Made by a program: the position numbers and the translations under genes
Origin: Deltaproteobacteria bacterium
GTDB taxonomy: Bacteria > Bdellovibrionota_B > Oligoflexia > Oligoflexales > Bog-1112
Length of the DNA stretch: 46,830 nt
Assembly (NCBI GenBank): GCA_947466225.1
Contig: CANIBL010000017.1
Span: 1 to 46,830 of the forward strand
Direction of reading: 5' to 3'
The notes under the pieces: model-generated
What the model was told of the DNA's origin: nothing
Databases searched by the model: none
Seen by the model: the letters and a program-made list of their open reading frames with translations, nothing else
Part shown: positions 17,341 through 26,172 of the stretch, in pieces
How positions within the stretch are numbered: the stretch's first letter is position 1
How the letters are laid out: each line of letters starts with the position of its first letter

Positions 17341-18249
17341 ATGACATCCATTGAAATCATTGGAGCCCCTCTGGATTTTGGTGCCAACATACGAGGGGCC
17401 AGTCTTGGGCCCAGTGCGTTGCGACTCGCCCATTTATATAGCGCGTTGCAGGCGCTCGGCTGGGACATGGTTGAGAGAGGCGATATTCCCGTTCCGATCA
17501 AGGAAACCCTTGCGCAAGAACAACAAGAGAAAAAATATTTGCCGATTATCGCAGAGGTATGCAGCCAATTGGCGGTAAAAACCTACCAATCCAAACAAGC
17601 CGGCGCTATTCCCTTGGTGCTCGGGGGGGATCACTCTGTGGCCATCGGAAGTATTAGTGGAATTTCCCATTACTATCATGAGAAAGGACAGGCGTTGGGC
17701 GTGATTTGGTTTGATGCTCATGCGGATATGAATACACCTGCAATCTCGCCTACAGGCAATATCCATGGCATGCCAGCTGCCGCACTATTGGGATACGGAT
17801 ACCGAGAACTTACCCACATCTATTCTCCACGGCCCAAATTGCAGGCCCAGCATCTCGTCTTCATTGGGTTACGAGACCTTGATGCAGCAGAAAAAGCTTT
17901 CTGCCGTGAAACAGGCGTAACCTGCTTTACCATGCGAGACATTGAACGGCGGGGCATGGAAGCCGTGATAGAAGATGCCATTGCAATTGCAGGCGGTGGA
18001 ACCGCAGGCATTCATGTCTCTCTTGATCTGGATTGCATGGATCCAGTAGAAATGCCGGGTGTCTCTACCCGTTGTAATGGCGGAATTCGCGCTCGCGAGG
18101 CACATATTGCCCTCGCAAGGATATTTGCAACAAAAAAGCTTTCCTCCTTCGATCTTGTAGAGTTAAATCCTTTCCAGGATGTGAACCAACAAAGTGGGCG
18201 ACTGGCTGTGGAGCTGGCACAGACCCTTTTCGGATACCAGATTTTATGA
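17341..18249 (+). CDS. rocF: Arginase
   Basis: This 302-residue ureohydrolase hydrolyses L-arginine to ornithine and urea. The binuclear manganese motifs are all present: GGDHSVAIGS near 100, WFDAHADMNTP near 124-134 and SLDLDCMDP near 228. The GNIHGMP loop near 140 and the opening IEIIGAPLDFGANIRGASLGP are those of arginase rather than agmatinase. The ATG at 17341 has AAAGGA upstream; an in-frame ATG at 17287 would add 18 residues but is less convincing. It is transcribed away from the T2SS region and overlaps the following small membrane-protein gene by four bases (ATGA). A role in arginine catabolism is inferred from the family. Confidence 0.94.
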   Translation: MTSIEIIGAPLDFGANIRGASLGPSALRLAHLYSALQALGWDMVERGDIPVPIKETLAQEQQEKKYLPIIAEVCSQLAVKTYQSKQAGAIPLVLGGDHSVAIGSISGISHYYHEKGQALGVIWFDAHADMNTPAISPTGNIHGMPAAALLGYGYRELTHIYSPRPKLQAQHLVFIGLRDLDAAEKAFCRETGVTCFTMRDIERRGMEAVIEDAIAIAGGGTAGIHVSLDLDCMDPVEMPGVSTRCNGGIRAREAHIALARIFATKKLSSFDLVELNPFQDVNQQSGRLAVELAQTLFGYQIL

Positions 18250-18449
18250 TGCATCGTATCAAAGCGTTACTCCTGTCCTTTTTTCTATTGATTGTCGTAG
18301 CAGGCGTACTGCTGTTTCTTTCGATCCGCTCTGAGGAGAACCACTTGGAAAATTGTAAAAGCCTAGGGGTGAGCTGTGAAACGGGTAGGATTCAGCAGAT
18401 GACCCAAGAGATTTGGGCCAAAATTCAACCGTTATTGCCGAAGAAGTAA
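18246..18449 (+). CDS. Small single-pass membrane protein
   Basis: A 67-residue protein with an N-terminal basic patch (MMHRIK), one hydrophobic helix (about 7-26, ALLLSFFLLIVVAGVLLFLS) and a hydrophilic tail containing two cysteines (NCKSLGVSCETG). Its ATG overlaps the arginase stop by four bases, which supports real, coupled translation. I recognise no family. A lipoprotein is unlikely because no cysteine follows the hydrophobic segment directly. It is followed by convergent genes after a gap of about 50 bp. Confidence 0.55.
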   Translation: MMHRIKALLLSFFLLIVVAGVLLFLSIRSEENHLENCKSLGVSCETGRIQQMTQEIWAKIQPLLPKK

Positions 18450-18497
18450 GGATTTTTTTGGTACTAGGGAGACTCTGGGGTAGGTGCATCCCTTGCC

Positions 18498-19256
18498 TTA
18501 GGGTCGATATAACCGTCCTGGAAATCCTTTCCAAAGCCCTTCCGTAAACAAGGCAGGGTACAGCTTTTCCCATTCTGGATAGGGGGGGAAAAGCATAGCG
18601 GCCGAAGGTTGCATTTGGGTTTCCAAGAGCGCGGTCTGTTTCCCCCCCCAGATTAAACTGCCATCGTGGGTGGAGAGCAGCAGAAGCAAAACCCCTGCTG
18701 CCCGTCGAGAGGTCCCCATGCCGCGGTCATCAAACTGCTGTTCTTGGGCAAAGAGAAGAAATGGCAGTAGGACTGCATCACTATATCGAGTTTGTTCGCT
18801 TACTTTTTTTAGCCAGGCCAACCAATTTGGCTCCATTGCGGAGATTTTTTTATAAAATTCCAATGGGGTTTCACAGGAGGGGCATGGAGGGCCTTTCCAA
18901 AGAACCTGCATTTTTTCAATGTAGTCGGGGAAGGTAGCCTCCATCTGTTTGGCTACAGATTTCGGGGTGAAGCCGCTCATGTAGGGCTGTTGCAAAAATC
19001 CATCCAGTACCATCTGATCGATTCGCTTACAGAGAATGATTTCGTCCGTAGGCGCGGCATTGCCAATCGGTTGATATTGATAGGTCGCCTGTTGAGGCCA
19101 AATTTGACAGGGCAATACCGCAATTTGCCCTGGAATAAACCCTTGGTAGAGGGGTTGAAGACCCCATTGCATCTCCAAAACTTCAGCTCCATGTTGGCAG
19201 CCAAAAAGGAGAAGAAGCAACCCGATCCTATATATTGTATGAAATGGTGCAACCAA
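18498..19256 (-). CDS. Putative lipoprotein, function unknown
   Basis: A 252-residue protein with a lipobox-type signal peptide: a short n-region, hydrophobic IGLLLLLFGC with the modifiable Cys near residue 20, and a hydrophilic mature part. The mature region contains a CPSC motif (WKGPPCPSCETP) near 122-133, which might bind metal or form a disulfide, and a later aromatic-rich end. I recognise no family. The first possible start is a TTG at 19256 with no clear SD, so the start is uncertain. It is convergent with the arginase pair and divergent from the aldehyde dehydrogenase gene. Confidence 0.62.
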   Translation of the reverse strand: MVAPFHTIYRIGLLLLLFGCQHGAEVLEMQWGLQPLYQGFIPGQIAVLPCQIWPQQATYQYQPIGNAAPTDEIILCKRIDQMVLDGFLQQPYMSGFTPKSVAKQMEATFPDYIEKMQVLWKGPPCPSCETPLEFYKKISAMEPNWLAWLKKVSEQTRYSDAVLLPFLLFAQEQQFDDRGMGTSRRAAGVLLLLLSTHDGSLIWGGKQTALLETQMQPSAAMLFPPYPEWEKLYPALFTEGLWKGFPGRLYRP

Positions 19257-19261
19257 CTGAA

Positions 19262-19285
19262 GGCCCTTTCTGCAGGGGATGACGA
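19262..19285 (+). repeat. Possible degenerate copy of palindromic element family A
   Basis: The stretch GGCCCTTTCTGCAGGGG followed by ATGACGA shares the right-hand end of the family A elements but has only a four-base stem and no matching left outer arm. It lies in the divergent gap upstream of the aldehyde dehydrogenase gene. Confidence 0.3.
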
Positions 19286-19378
19286 ACAGGCATGCTACTG
19301 CGCCATGGTATCAAAAGTCTACATTTACGTCGACACATACGGTATCGTACTGATTTGATACCCAATAGGAGCAGGATC

Positions 19379-20863
19379 ATGATTGTACCCAATTGGATCG
19401 GTGGAGTATGGAAAGTCTCTCGTGCTACCGACACAGTTCCCGTTATCAATCCGGCCACGCAAGAAATTCTGGCTCATACCCCATTGGGTACAGTCGCTGA
19501 TGTCGAAGAAGCTGTGGCAGCTGCTGGGCAGGCCTTTGTTTCTTGGCGCAAAACACCAGCGATAGAACGGGTGCAATATTTGTTTCGCTTCAAAACTTTA
19601 CTAGAAGCGGAGCAGGAATCCATCAGTCGGATTTTAACCCAAGAGCACGGCAAAACCTTACTGGAATCGAGAGGTTCTGTGCGAAGGGCCATCCAGATGG
19701 TGGAAACCGCTTGTGGGATCCCCTCTTTATTGCAAGGGGAAAGCAGTGAAGACATTGCCTCCGGGATCGATTCTATTTCCATTCGACGGCCTATGGGTGT
19801 CTTTGCGGGGATTGCGCCTTTTAACTTTCCCGCGATGGTGCCATTTTGGTTTTGGCCTTTTGCTGTGGCGTGTGGAAATACCTATGTGCTGAAAGCCAGC
19901 GAGCGAGTGCCTTTGACCAGCGTAAAGCTCTTTGAACTCTTGGCTCAAACAGGGTTACCAGCTGGGGTTATGAACCTGGTACAAGGGGGCAAAATCGTAG
20001 TAGATGCCTTGTGCCAACACCCTAAGGTGAAAGGTATTTCCTTTGTTGGATCTACCCCAGTTGCGAAGCATGTCTATGCGACCGGGTGCGCCCATGGCAA
20101 ACGAGTCCAAGCGTTGGGGGGAGCGAAAAATGTCATGGTGGTGTTACCCGATAGTTTGCAAACCGATACCTGGCAAAACCGTACACTTCGTACTGCTGTC
20201 GAATCGGTGATCGGGTGTGCCGGCGAGCGCTGCTTGGCTGGATCTGTGATTTTATGCGTGGGGGACAAAGCCTATCAAACGTTTCAAACCGGTGCCGCTC
20301 GCATTGCGGAACAGGTCTGCGTGGGGGATGGATTGGCGTCGACAACCGATATGGGGCCTGTGATTTCTGCGACTGCGAAACAAGGGATTTGTGACTTGAT
20401 CTCTCGTGCTGTGGGAGAGGGCGCGCGTATGCTCTTTGATGGACGAGAGGGGGTCGATGCTTTGCCGGGGTTTTTCCTTCGACCCACCGTGCTGGCTGAT
20501 ATTCAATCGCACATGGAAATTGCCCAAAAGGAGATCTTTGGTCCTGTTATCTTATTGGGAAAGGTAGACTCGCTGGAGGAGGCCATTGCCTGGATCAATG
20601 AAATCCCCTATGCCAACACCAGTACGTTGTTTACCGCCTCTGGTGCTGCAGCGCGCAAGTTTGCCTATGAAGTAGATCCGAGCATGATTGGGATCAACAT
20701 CGGAGTGCCGGCTCCCATGGCCTTCTTCTCTTTTGGAGGGAGTAAGGAGAGCTTTTTTGGGGATCTGAAGGCGCACGGTAAGCAAAGTATTCACTTTTTT
20801 ACTGATACTTATACGACACTATATCGTTGGTATGACAGTGATGCCAGTATTTGGGGGGAGTAA
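19379..20863 (+). CDS. mmsA: CoA-acylating methylmalonate-semialdehyde dehydrogenase family protein
   Basis: A 494-residue NAD-dependent aldehyde dehydrogenase. The segment FAGIAPFNFPAMVPFWFWP near 142-160 is characteristic of the MmsA/IolA branch, which converts methylmalonate or malonate semialdehyde to propionyl- or acetyl-CoA. The catalytic cysteine lies in GCAGERCLAGS near 285, and IFGPVILLGKVDSLEEAIAWIN follows. It starts at the ATG at 19379, preceded by AGGAGCAGGATC; an upstream in-frame ATG at 19292 is less likely. A role in valine, propionate, beta-alanine or inositol degradation is possible, but no pathway partner is adjacent. It converges on the TPR gene, with a strong hairpin between the two. 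Confidence 0.92.
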   Translation: MIVPNWIGGVWKVSRATDTVPVINPATQEILAHTPLGTVADVEEAVAAAGQAFVSWRKTPAIERVQYLFRFKTLLEAEQESISRILTQEHGKTLLESRGSVRRAIQMVETACGIPSLLQGESSEDIASGIDSISIRRPMGVFAGIAPFNFPAMVPFWFWPFAVACGNTYVLKASERVPLTSVKLFELLAQTGLPAGVMNLVQGGKIVVDALCQHPKVKGISFVGSTPVAKHVYATGCAHGKRVQALGGAKNVMVVLPDSLQTDTWQNRTLRTAVESVIGCAGERCLAGSVILCVGDKAYQTFQTGAARIAEQVCVGDGLASTTDMGPVISATAKQGICDLISRAVGEGARMLFDGREGVDALPGFFLRPTVLADIQSHMEIAQKEIFGPVILLGKVDSLEEAIAWINEIPYANTSTLFTASGAAARKFAYEVDPSMIGINIGVPAPMAFFSFGGSKESFFGDLKAHGKQSIHFFTDTYTTLYRWYDSDASIWGE

Positions 20864-20883
20864 TTCCTGTCAAACCCAGGGCG

Positions 20884-20916
20884 CCTCTATCGTGTGGGCA
20901 TCCCCCACGATAGAGG
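20884..20916. terminator. Bidirectional hairpin terminator between convergent genes
   Basis: CCTCTATCGTG (20884-20894) pairs perfectly with CACGATAGAGG (20906-20916), extended inward by TGGG/CCCC. It lies between the ends of the plus-strand aldehyde dehydrogenase gene and the minus-strand TPR gene, so it can serve both. No long U-run follows on either side, so termination may be imperfect. Confidence 0.65.
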
Positions 20917-20922
20917 AGGTTC

Positions 20923-22005
20923 TTATCGCATATTTTTGCGTCGAAATTTCTCAAACAACTCCGCTTTGGCTTCCGGTGTCGGGGCTAACTTTCCGATTTC
21001 TGCCATTTGTTCTTGTGCGGCTTCGGTATTTTCTACCCCACTTTGCTGGGCTTGCTCCATGAGTGCATGAGCGGCAGCCATTCGAGCCAGCGCCACTTTT
21101 TCCACACCTTGGTCAGGCTCGCTGGCATATAAGCCACTCTTCTGATTTTCTATCTCTTTATCTACAATCGAACGATAGATATCCACAGCGTCATCCACAG
21201 ACCCTGTAGCAGCAGTGGCATGGGCAAATTGCTCCATAGCCATGATATTTTTCCCATCCTTGGCGGCCTCTGCGAGGAATGGCAGTGCTCTGCTGTTTTC
21301 CCCCATATCGGAGTAGGATTTTCCGATGCCATATGCGAGTTCGCGATTTTGTGGTTGCTCTTCATACATTTGCTGCAGGATGTTCATCCCAGTCTCAGGT
21401 TGCCCCATCTCTTCGTAGGCACCCAACATTTCGGACATCACCACTTGGTTACCGGGATTTACCCGGACAGCTCTTTCTAAGAGAGGCACAGAAGCTGCTG
21501 GATCTTTGAAATCCAACAAGTGAATCATGGCCAACTCTACCAGTGCCATCTCATTATTGGGTTCTTTTTCCAAAATTTTGGTGAGGATGGGCACTGCATC
21601 TGCTGGCTTTCCTGTGTCCACTAGCTTCATGGCAGATTCCAGCTCTTCTTTAAATTGTGTGGGAGTAGCAGCCGCAGACCCAGCTCCAGCAGATCCACTC
21701 GATGTAGTAGTGGTAGTACGCGTTGGTGCCGCAACTGTTTCACTAGAAGAGAGGCTTTCTCTCTCCATCTTTTCTGTCATTGCAAGTTGAGCTGGGTGTG
21801 CTGCAAGTTGAGCTGGATGTATCTGGATTGGCACTGCCGGGCCGGACTTTATTTTTACTGTCGGGGTACGGTGAAACCACTGGGACCAACTGTAGTTTTT
21901 TTGCGGGGGATAGACCCATAAAGCCGTATAGATTGAAACGAGTGAAACGAGGAGAAAAGAGAGGGAGGTGACACATTTTACCATCGAAGAATTCGGGGTA
22001 TGCAT
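20923..22005 (-). CDS. Membrane-anchored TPR-repeat protein
   Basis: A protein of about 360 residues with an N-terminal hydrophobic anchor (MVKCVTSLSFLLVSLVSIYTALWVY). A Ser/Thr/Ala-rich linker follows (TRTTTTTSSGSAGAGSAAAT), then several tetratricopeptide repeats, for example AVPILTKILEKEPNNEMAL and SVPLLERAVRVNPGNQVVM. The remainder is alpha-helical. Such proteins usually scaffold envelope complexes; no partner can be named. The ATG at 22005 has GAGGTAG upstream and is chosen over an upstream in-frame ATG at 22110. The linker contains a tandem 21-bp duplication (21781-21822). Confidence 0.78.
   Translation of the reverse strand: MHTPNSSMVKCVTSLSFLLVSLVSIYTALWVYPPQKNYSWSQWFHRTPTVKIKSGPAVPIQIHPAQLAAHPAQLAMTEKMERESLSSSETVAAPTRTTTTTSSGSAGAGSAAATPTQFKEELESAMKLVDTGKPADAVPILTKILEKEPNNEMALVELAMIHLLDFKDPAASVPLLERAVRVNPGNQVVMSEMLGAYEEMGQPETGMNILQQMYEEQPQNRELAYGIGKSYSDMGENSRALPFLAEAAKDGKNIMAMEQFAHATAATGSVDDAVDIYRSIVDKEIENQKSGLYASEPDQGVEKVALARMAAAHALMEQAQQSGVENTEAAQEQMAEIGKLAPTPEAKAELFEKFRRKNMR
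21781..21822 (-). repeat. Tandem 21-bp duplication in the TPR gene linker
   Basis: Two adjacent 21-bp units, both beginning TGCAAGTTGAGCTGG and differing at a few bases, encode HPAQLAA and HPAQLAM in the linker of the TPR protein. It looks like recent in-frame slippage or duplication. Confidence 0.8.
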
Positions 22006-22133
22006 ACGATCTACCTCATAGTAAATAAGGGATATTATCTCAAAAATACTCAAAATCGGACTATAGAAGGAGTTGTACGCCTTCCCCGGGCGAGATTCAA
22101 CTGGCATCAAAAATAAACAGCAATATCATATTG

Positions 22134-22841
22134 TTACAATGAATGATTCCGTTGATATCCAGCGACTTTCCGCTCTTGAAACGCCAGCATCACAGGATCT
22201 AAGGCTGTAAGTACCTCCTCCACGGTTTGGCATACGGTGATGGGATGGAAATCCGTGTCTGACATAAGTTTTTCTGTCAGGGGCCACTTTCGCATCCACT
22301 CAATGAGTTCTGGCCACATATCCCCCAGAAAAATAATGGGTCTTGGTTCAATATGATGCACCTGTAATAGCTGCCAAGTATAGAACAATTCGAGGATTGT
22401 GCCGATGCCACCCGGGGTTACGATTACCGCATGACTAATCCGCATAAATTCGTCAAGGCGAGAAGAAAACCTGCGATGTTCTCGCTTTACATCCAAGTGA
22501 GGATTGGGCCCCCCTTCAAAGGTATGAAGCTGAATCGGTAGCCCAATGGAGCGGCTTTTATGCCCGGCTACCATCTTAGCCCCTTTGTTCGAGGCTTCCA
22601 TGAGTCCTGGCCCTCCCCCCGTGACAATGTCACAGTTTCGTAGGGCAAGTTCATAGGCCAGCTCACATACCATGTGATACATGGGGGTATCTGCTTTCAT
22701 TCTCGCAGATCCGAATATGCTGACACGAAAGAAGTTTGTCTCCATTTTTGTCAAAAGGCCATCAATATCTGCAATGATATTATTGAGCTGCATAATCTTA
22801 CTGGAGAGCACTTTTTGGACCATTTTGGGGTCAACACTCAT
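22134..22841 (-). CDS. LOG-family nucleoside 5'-monophosphate phosphoribohydrolase
   Basis: The 235-residue protein has the LOG (lysine-decarboxylase-like) Rossmann fold. VSIFGSARMKADTPMY opens the domain near 39, VTGGGPGLMEASNKGA lies near 74, and the diagnostic PGGIGTILELF is near 143 (family signature PGGxGTxxE). Members cleave the N-glycosidic bond of nucleoside monophosphates, releasing ribose 5-phosphate. The annotation 'lysine decarboxylase' seen for some homologues is obsolete. The ATG at 22841 has AGGAAG upstream. It has a divergent neighbour, the orphan GspC-like gene. Physiological substrate unknown. Confidence 0.88.
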   Translation of the reverse strand: MSVDPKMVQKVLSSKIMQLNNIIADIDGLLTKMETNFFRVSIFGSARMKADTPMYHMVCELAYELALRNCDIVTGGGPGLMEASNKGAKMVAGHKSRSIGLPIQLHTFEGGPNPHLDVKREHRRFSSRLDEFMRISHAVIVTPGGIGTILELFYTWQLLQVHHIEPRPIIFLGDMWPELIEWMRKWPLTEKLMSDTDFHPITVCQTVEEVLTALDPVMLAFQERKVAGYQRNHSL

Positions 22842-22918
22842 GAGAATCTTCCTAGTTGAGTTTTCTAGTTACATACCGATACAAACGATGAATCTGATTC
22901 GAACGATAAGGATCACGT

Positions 22919-23695
22919 GTGCGGTATCCACCTATTTCTTTCATTCGTACAGCGCTTTCCTGGACACTGGGGCTTTCCCTTGCCTTGTTGGCATTACAAA
23001 TACCAGCCAATCCTTCTTCTAGAAGTGAAAGCAGTGTCACACGTGTGTCCATCTCTACCTTGCAATTGGCTATTGTGGGCACCATCGTCACAAAGGACAA
23101 AAATACCCGCGTGGTCTTGCTGAAATACCTATCCACCAATGAAGTAAAAGCCCATCGCGTGGGAAATGTCCTGCTCGGTAAGTATACCTTGTTTGATATC
23201 ACAGAGAACTCGATTACCTTCCAACTCTATGAGCAAAATAGCGTCAGTCTACTTATGGCCTATCGAGACAAATTTTTCCAAGATTTACAAAAAGGTGCCC
23301 CTAAGGCGGTAGCGCCTGTGGCGACTGGCGTCACCGGTGGCTATAAAGAAGATGGGTTTGAGCGGGTCGGAGGTGATATTCGCATAACAGAAGCCTACAA
23401 AGATAGCTACCTCTCGCCTAGCAAACTGGCGGAAACTTTAATGCATGCCGCTGCAGAACCTTATATGCAGAACGGGCAGATGGTCGGATTCAAAATGGAT
23501 TTGATCGATGCAGATAGCATTTACGCAAAAGCGGGCTTGGTAAACGGAGACGTGATAACAGAAATTAATGGAGTTCCCTTGACTGATGCTGCTGCTGCTA
23601 TTCGACTGTTGCAGTCTTTGCGTAATGCCAAGTCTCTCTCCATGTCCCTCCTCAGAGGGGGTGTTGTCTCGCCTCTCAATATTGCCGTGGAGTAG
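22919..23695 (+). CDS. Orphan GspC-like periplasmic PDZ protein (third paralogue)
   Basis: This 258-residue protein begins with a GTG preceded by AAGGA at a 6-nt spacing. A signal-anchor helix (ISFIRTALSWTLGLSLALLAL, about 6-26) leads to a GspC homology region (LAIVGTIVTKDKNTRVVLLK, then HRVGNVLLGKYTLFDITEN). A linker with YKEDGFERVGGDIRIT follows, almost identical to YKEDGFERQGTAITVS in GspC1. A C-terminal PDZ domain (VGFKMDLIDADSIYAKAGL, then NGDVITEINGVPLTDAAAA) completes it. It lacks the longer cytoplasmic tail of the two operon copies. It lies about 6.4 kb from the T2SS operon, alone and on the opposite strand. It may be an alternative clamp or a regulatory or dominant-negative partner of the T2SS. 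It converges on sodB. Confidence 0.83.
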   Translation: MRYPPISFIRTALSWTLGLSLALLALQIPANPSSRSESSVTRVSISTLQLAIVGTIVTKDKNTRVVLLKYLSTNEVKAHRVGNVLLGKYTLFDITENSITFQLYEQNSVSLLMAYRDKFFQDLQKGAPKAVAPVATGVTGGYKEDGFERVGGDIRITEAYKDSYLSPSKLAETLMHAAAEPYMQNGQMVGFKMDLIDADSIYAKAGLVNGDVITEINGVPLTDAAAAIRLLQSLRNAKSLSMSLLRGGVVSPLNIAVE

Positions 23696-23715
23696 GCATT
23701 AATACTTTTCATAGA

Positions 23716-23742
23716 AGGGGAACCACCTCCGGAGTTTCCCCT
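23716..23742 (-). repeat. 27-nt imperfect hairpin element family F, copy 1
   Basis: On the minus strand, AGGGGAAACTCCGG continues as AGGTGGTTCCCCT. It forms an outer 7-bp stem, a conserved A-G mismatch, a C-G pair, a T-T mismatch and a short inner stem. Here the hairpin is lengthened on both sides by TTTCATAG/CTATGAAA (23707-23750), which suits a terminator between the convergent orphan gspC-like gene and sodB. It matches copies at 27349 and 33650. Confidence 0.65.
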
Positions 23743-23757
23743 CTATGAAAACGTACC

Positions 23758-24336
23758 CTATCGAAAGTTTCCTTCTGCGAATTCCCAATTTACTAACTGC
23801 CAGAATGCATCAAGATACTTGGGGCGTGCATTGCGGAAGTCGATGTAGTAGGCATGTTCCCAGACGTCGCAGGTGAGGATGGGAGTTTCGCCCTTAGAGA
23901 GCGGGCAGCCTGCATTGGATTCCTGGGTAATCGCCAAAGACCCGTCGGCGCGTTGGACCAAGAAAGCCCAACCGGAGCCAAAGAGGGTTTTTGATGCGGT
24001 AGAAAAAGCCTCTTGAAACGCTTCATAAGAGCCAAAGGTGCTGGTAATGGCTTGACCTAACTTACCGCCCGGCATCTTTCCGCCCTTGGGCGATAAGCAA
24101 TTCCAATAAAAAGTATGGTTCCAAATCTGGGCGGCGTTGTTATATATGCCACCTTTGCTTTTTCGAATGATATCCTCAAGAGAATCCGCGGCAAACTCTG
24201 TGCCAGGAATCAAGGCGTTGAGATTGGTCACATATGTTTGGTGGTGTTTTCCGTAATGAAACTCTAGCGTTTCTCGAGAAATGTGAGGTTGCAAGGCATC
24301 CATGGCATAGGGAAGGGCAGGTAGGGTAAAACTCAT
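23758..24336 (-). CDS. sodB: Superoxide dismutase, iron type
   Basis: The 192-residue cytoplasmic enzyme dismutates superoxide. Metal ligands are visible: His in LEFHYGKHHQTYV near 26, His in AAQIWNHTFYWNCLSP near 74, and Asp and His in CDVWEHAYYIDF near 158-162. The segment AAQIWNHTFYWN with Gln before Trp fits Fe-type rather than Mn-type enzymes. The ATG at 24336 has CAGGAG upstream at nine bases; an upstream in-frame ATG at 24363 is less likely. It converges on the orphan GspC-like gene and diverges from the topoisomerase genes. Confidence 0.95.
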   Translation of the reverse strand: MSFTLPALPYAMDALQPHISRETLEFHYGKHHQTYVTNLNALIPGTEFAADSLEDIIRKSKGGIYNNAAQIWNHTFYWNCLSPKGGKMPGGKLGQAITSTFGSYEAFQEAFSTASKTLFGSGWAFLVQRADGSLAITQESNAGCPLSKGETPILTCDVWEHAYYIDFRNARPKYLDAFWQLVNWEFAEGNFR

Positions 24337-24469
24337 CTTTTTGCGCTCCTGGGTATTTTTCATTACAATCGTAGTTTAATCCGCCGAAAATAGGCCACAT
24401 ATTGTATACCGTTCTTCATTTGAAGAAGTAAAGTAGAAGCCGGCAGGATAAGGAAAAGGAGAGCGTGCG

Positions 24470-26170
24470 TTGACCGAAAAGAACAAGATTACGTCCAGCA
24501 GTACTGCGGAATATTTTGCCAAGAACCTGCAACAAGTGGGATTTTCTTCTCCCACAAAAGCAGTGCTGACTACCCTAAAGGAAGCGCTGGATAATGCCCT
24601 CGATGCATGTGAAGAGCACAAAATTCTCCCCGATATTCAGATTTATGTGCGTCGATTGGGCCGCGGAAATCTTAAAAATACCGACCGAATTCTGATCGGG
24701 GTCGAGGATAACGGGCCCGGTCTTTCTGTTGAGCAAACCCCCATGGTATTCGGCGAGTACTTGGCTTCTTCCAAATTTGGACGAGGACGTTGCTCCAGGG
24801 GGCAGCAAGGGATCGGGATCTCCGCAGCCACCACATGGGCGGTGCAAACCTCTGCTACTGGTGCGCGAGTTTTGACGAAGCAAAAGGGGCAAAGCAAGGC
24901 GTTGTCTTGCGTTATCGCCACCGATTATAAGAAAAACAAAGGGTTGATGCAGGAAAAGCAAATGGTGGCATGGGAAAAACCCCATGGTACCCGCGTGGAA
25001 TTCATCATCGATGGTCGTGTGCAGTTGAATGGGGAGGCTGGGCTTTTGGCTTACCTACGAGGTAACGTGCTGCTCAATCCCCATTTAAGCCTTACCTATG
25101 AACTTCCGGATATTGAAAAGGTCCATATTCCACGAGTCTCCGATGACTTACCTCAAATTCCCGATGCAACACCACCCCATCCTCATACCATGAAGCTGGG
25201 GGAGTTTATTTCCCATGCGCGCCTGTTCGGTACCATGAAGTTGATGGATTGGTTGTGCAAAGAGTTTTCTCGTCTGGGAAAAGAAGAAGTAGAGGCGATT
25301 CGCAAGACCACCAAATTACCTGCAGCGCTATTACCCAAGGCGGTGAGTTCACTAAAGGATGAAGAGCTTCAGGTTTTATATCAAGCTATTCAAGATGCAC
25401 CGTTAAAGCCACCATCTACTCAATCCGTTATGGCCATTGGAGAAGAAGCGCTTTCTATCAGCATTCAGCGACTGGGTGATATCGATTACTTCTCTGTGGT
25501 ATCTCGAAAACCTTGTATCTGCGACTTCAAGCCCATCCAGGTCGAGGTTGCCATTGCTCGCTTGTCTACCAAAGAAGGCTCTGTGGAAGATTCGGTCCAA
25601 GTGCTGCGCTTTGCCAATCGAGTGCCGTTACAATTTGACAAAGCCTCTTGTGCTATTGTGAAAGCCATTACCACGATTTTGTGGCGGTCCTATGGTCTCA
25701 AGCAAACGAAAGGAGCACTCCCTACCGGTCCCTATATTATCGCAGTGAGTGTTGTCTCTCCTTTTATTAAATTCAAAAACGCTTCTAAAGAAACCATCGA
25801 TGCTTCAGATGAGTTGGTGCTGGAAATCCGAAAAGCGTTGATGAAAGGGGGGCAAGAACTTTCCAAGCACTTAAACCGAGAGTCCAGAGCCAAAGAGCTT
25901 GAATCTAAAAAAGCGCATATTGAGCAATTTGGCCCCGCTTTGGTAGAGTCCCTCTGTCGTATTTTACAAGCCCCGGATAGCCGTAAAAAACGAGCTGAAG
26001 AAGGCATTCAAAAAATCTTAGGTCGAGATGACCGGGCCGCTCAGCGGGCCCTCGACCATGCAGAAGAAAAACTGAGTGAACATATGCAAAAGCAAAAGAA
26101 ACGGTTGGAACGATTTACTGAGGAAGATAATCAAATAGACTCTGATGAAACCAATCGAGAGGAAGAATAA
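24470..26170 (+). CDS. top6B: DNA topoisomerase VI subunit B
   Basis: This 566-residue GHKL ATPase has N-box TTLKEALDNALDACEE near 35-49 (Asn42 of ExxxN), G1 box VEDNGPGL at 78-85 and G2 box SRGQQGIGISAATTW near 109-123. A transducer-type domain follows, with VPLQFDKASCAIVKAI near 385. The Lys/Glu-rich C-terminus is coiled-coil-like. Together with subunit A it forms a type IIB topoisomerase that passes one duplex through another using ATP. It starts with TTG, with AAGGAG eight bases upstream. It ends two bases before top6A, so both are co-transcribed. Topo VI is standard in archaea and plants but sporadic in bacteria. Confidence 0.93.
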   Translation: MTEKNKITSSSTAEYFAKNLQQVGFSSPTKAVLTTLKEALDNALDACEEHKILPDIQIYVRRLGRGNLKNTDRILIGVEDNGPGLSVEQTPMVFGEYLASSKFGRGRCSRGQQGIGISAATTWAVQTSATGARVLTKQKGQSKALSCVIATDYKKNKGLMQEKQMVAWEKPHGTRVEFIIDGRVQLNGEAGLLAYLRGNVLLNPHLSLTYELPDIEKVHIPRVSDDLPQIPDATPPHPHTMKLGEFISHARLFGTMKLMDWLCKEFSRLGKEEVEAIRKTTKLPAALLPKAVSSLKDEELQVLYQAIQDAPLKPPSTQSVMAIGEEALSISIQRLGDIDYFSVVSRKPCICDFKPIQVEVAIARLSTKEGSVEDSVQVLRFANRVPLQFDKASCAIVKAITTILWRSYGLKQTKGALPTGPYIIAVSVVSPFIKFKNASKETIDASDELVLEIRKALMKGGQELSKHLNRESRAKELESKKAHIEQFGPALVESLCRILQAPDSRKKRAEEGIQKILGRDDRAAQRALDHAEEKLSEHMQKQKKRLERFTEEDNQIDSDETNREEE

Positions 26171-26172
26171 GT

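Noticed and set aside
18812..19378. Other long reading frames antisense to the putative lipoprotein gene
   Set aside because: They lack start signals and protein-like composition; the minus-strand frame with a lipobox is the better gene.
22861..22918. Possible tRNA-like GATTCGAAC segment upstream of the orphan gspC-like gene
   Set aside because: No acceptor or anticodon stems could be formed around it; it is an ordinary leader region.
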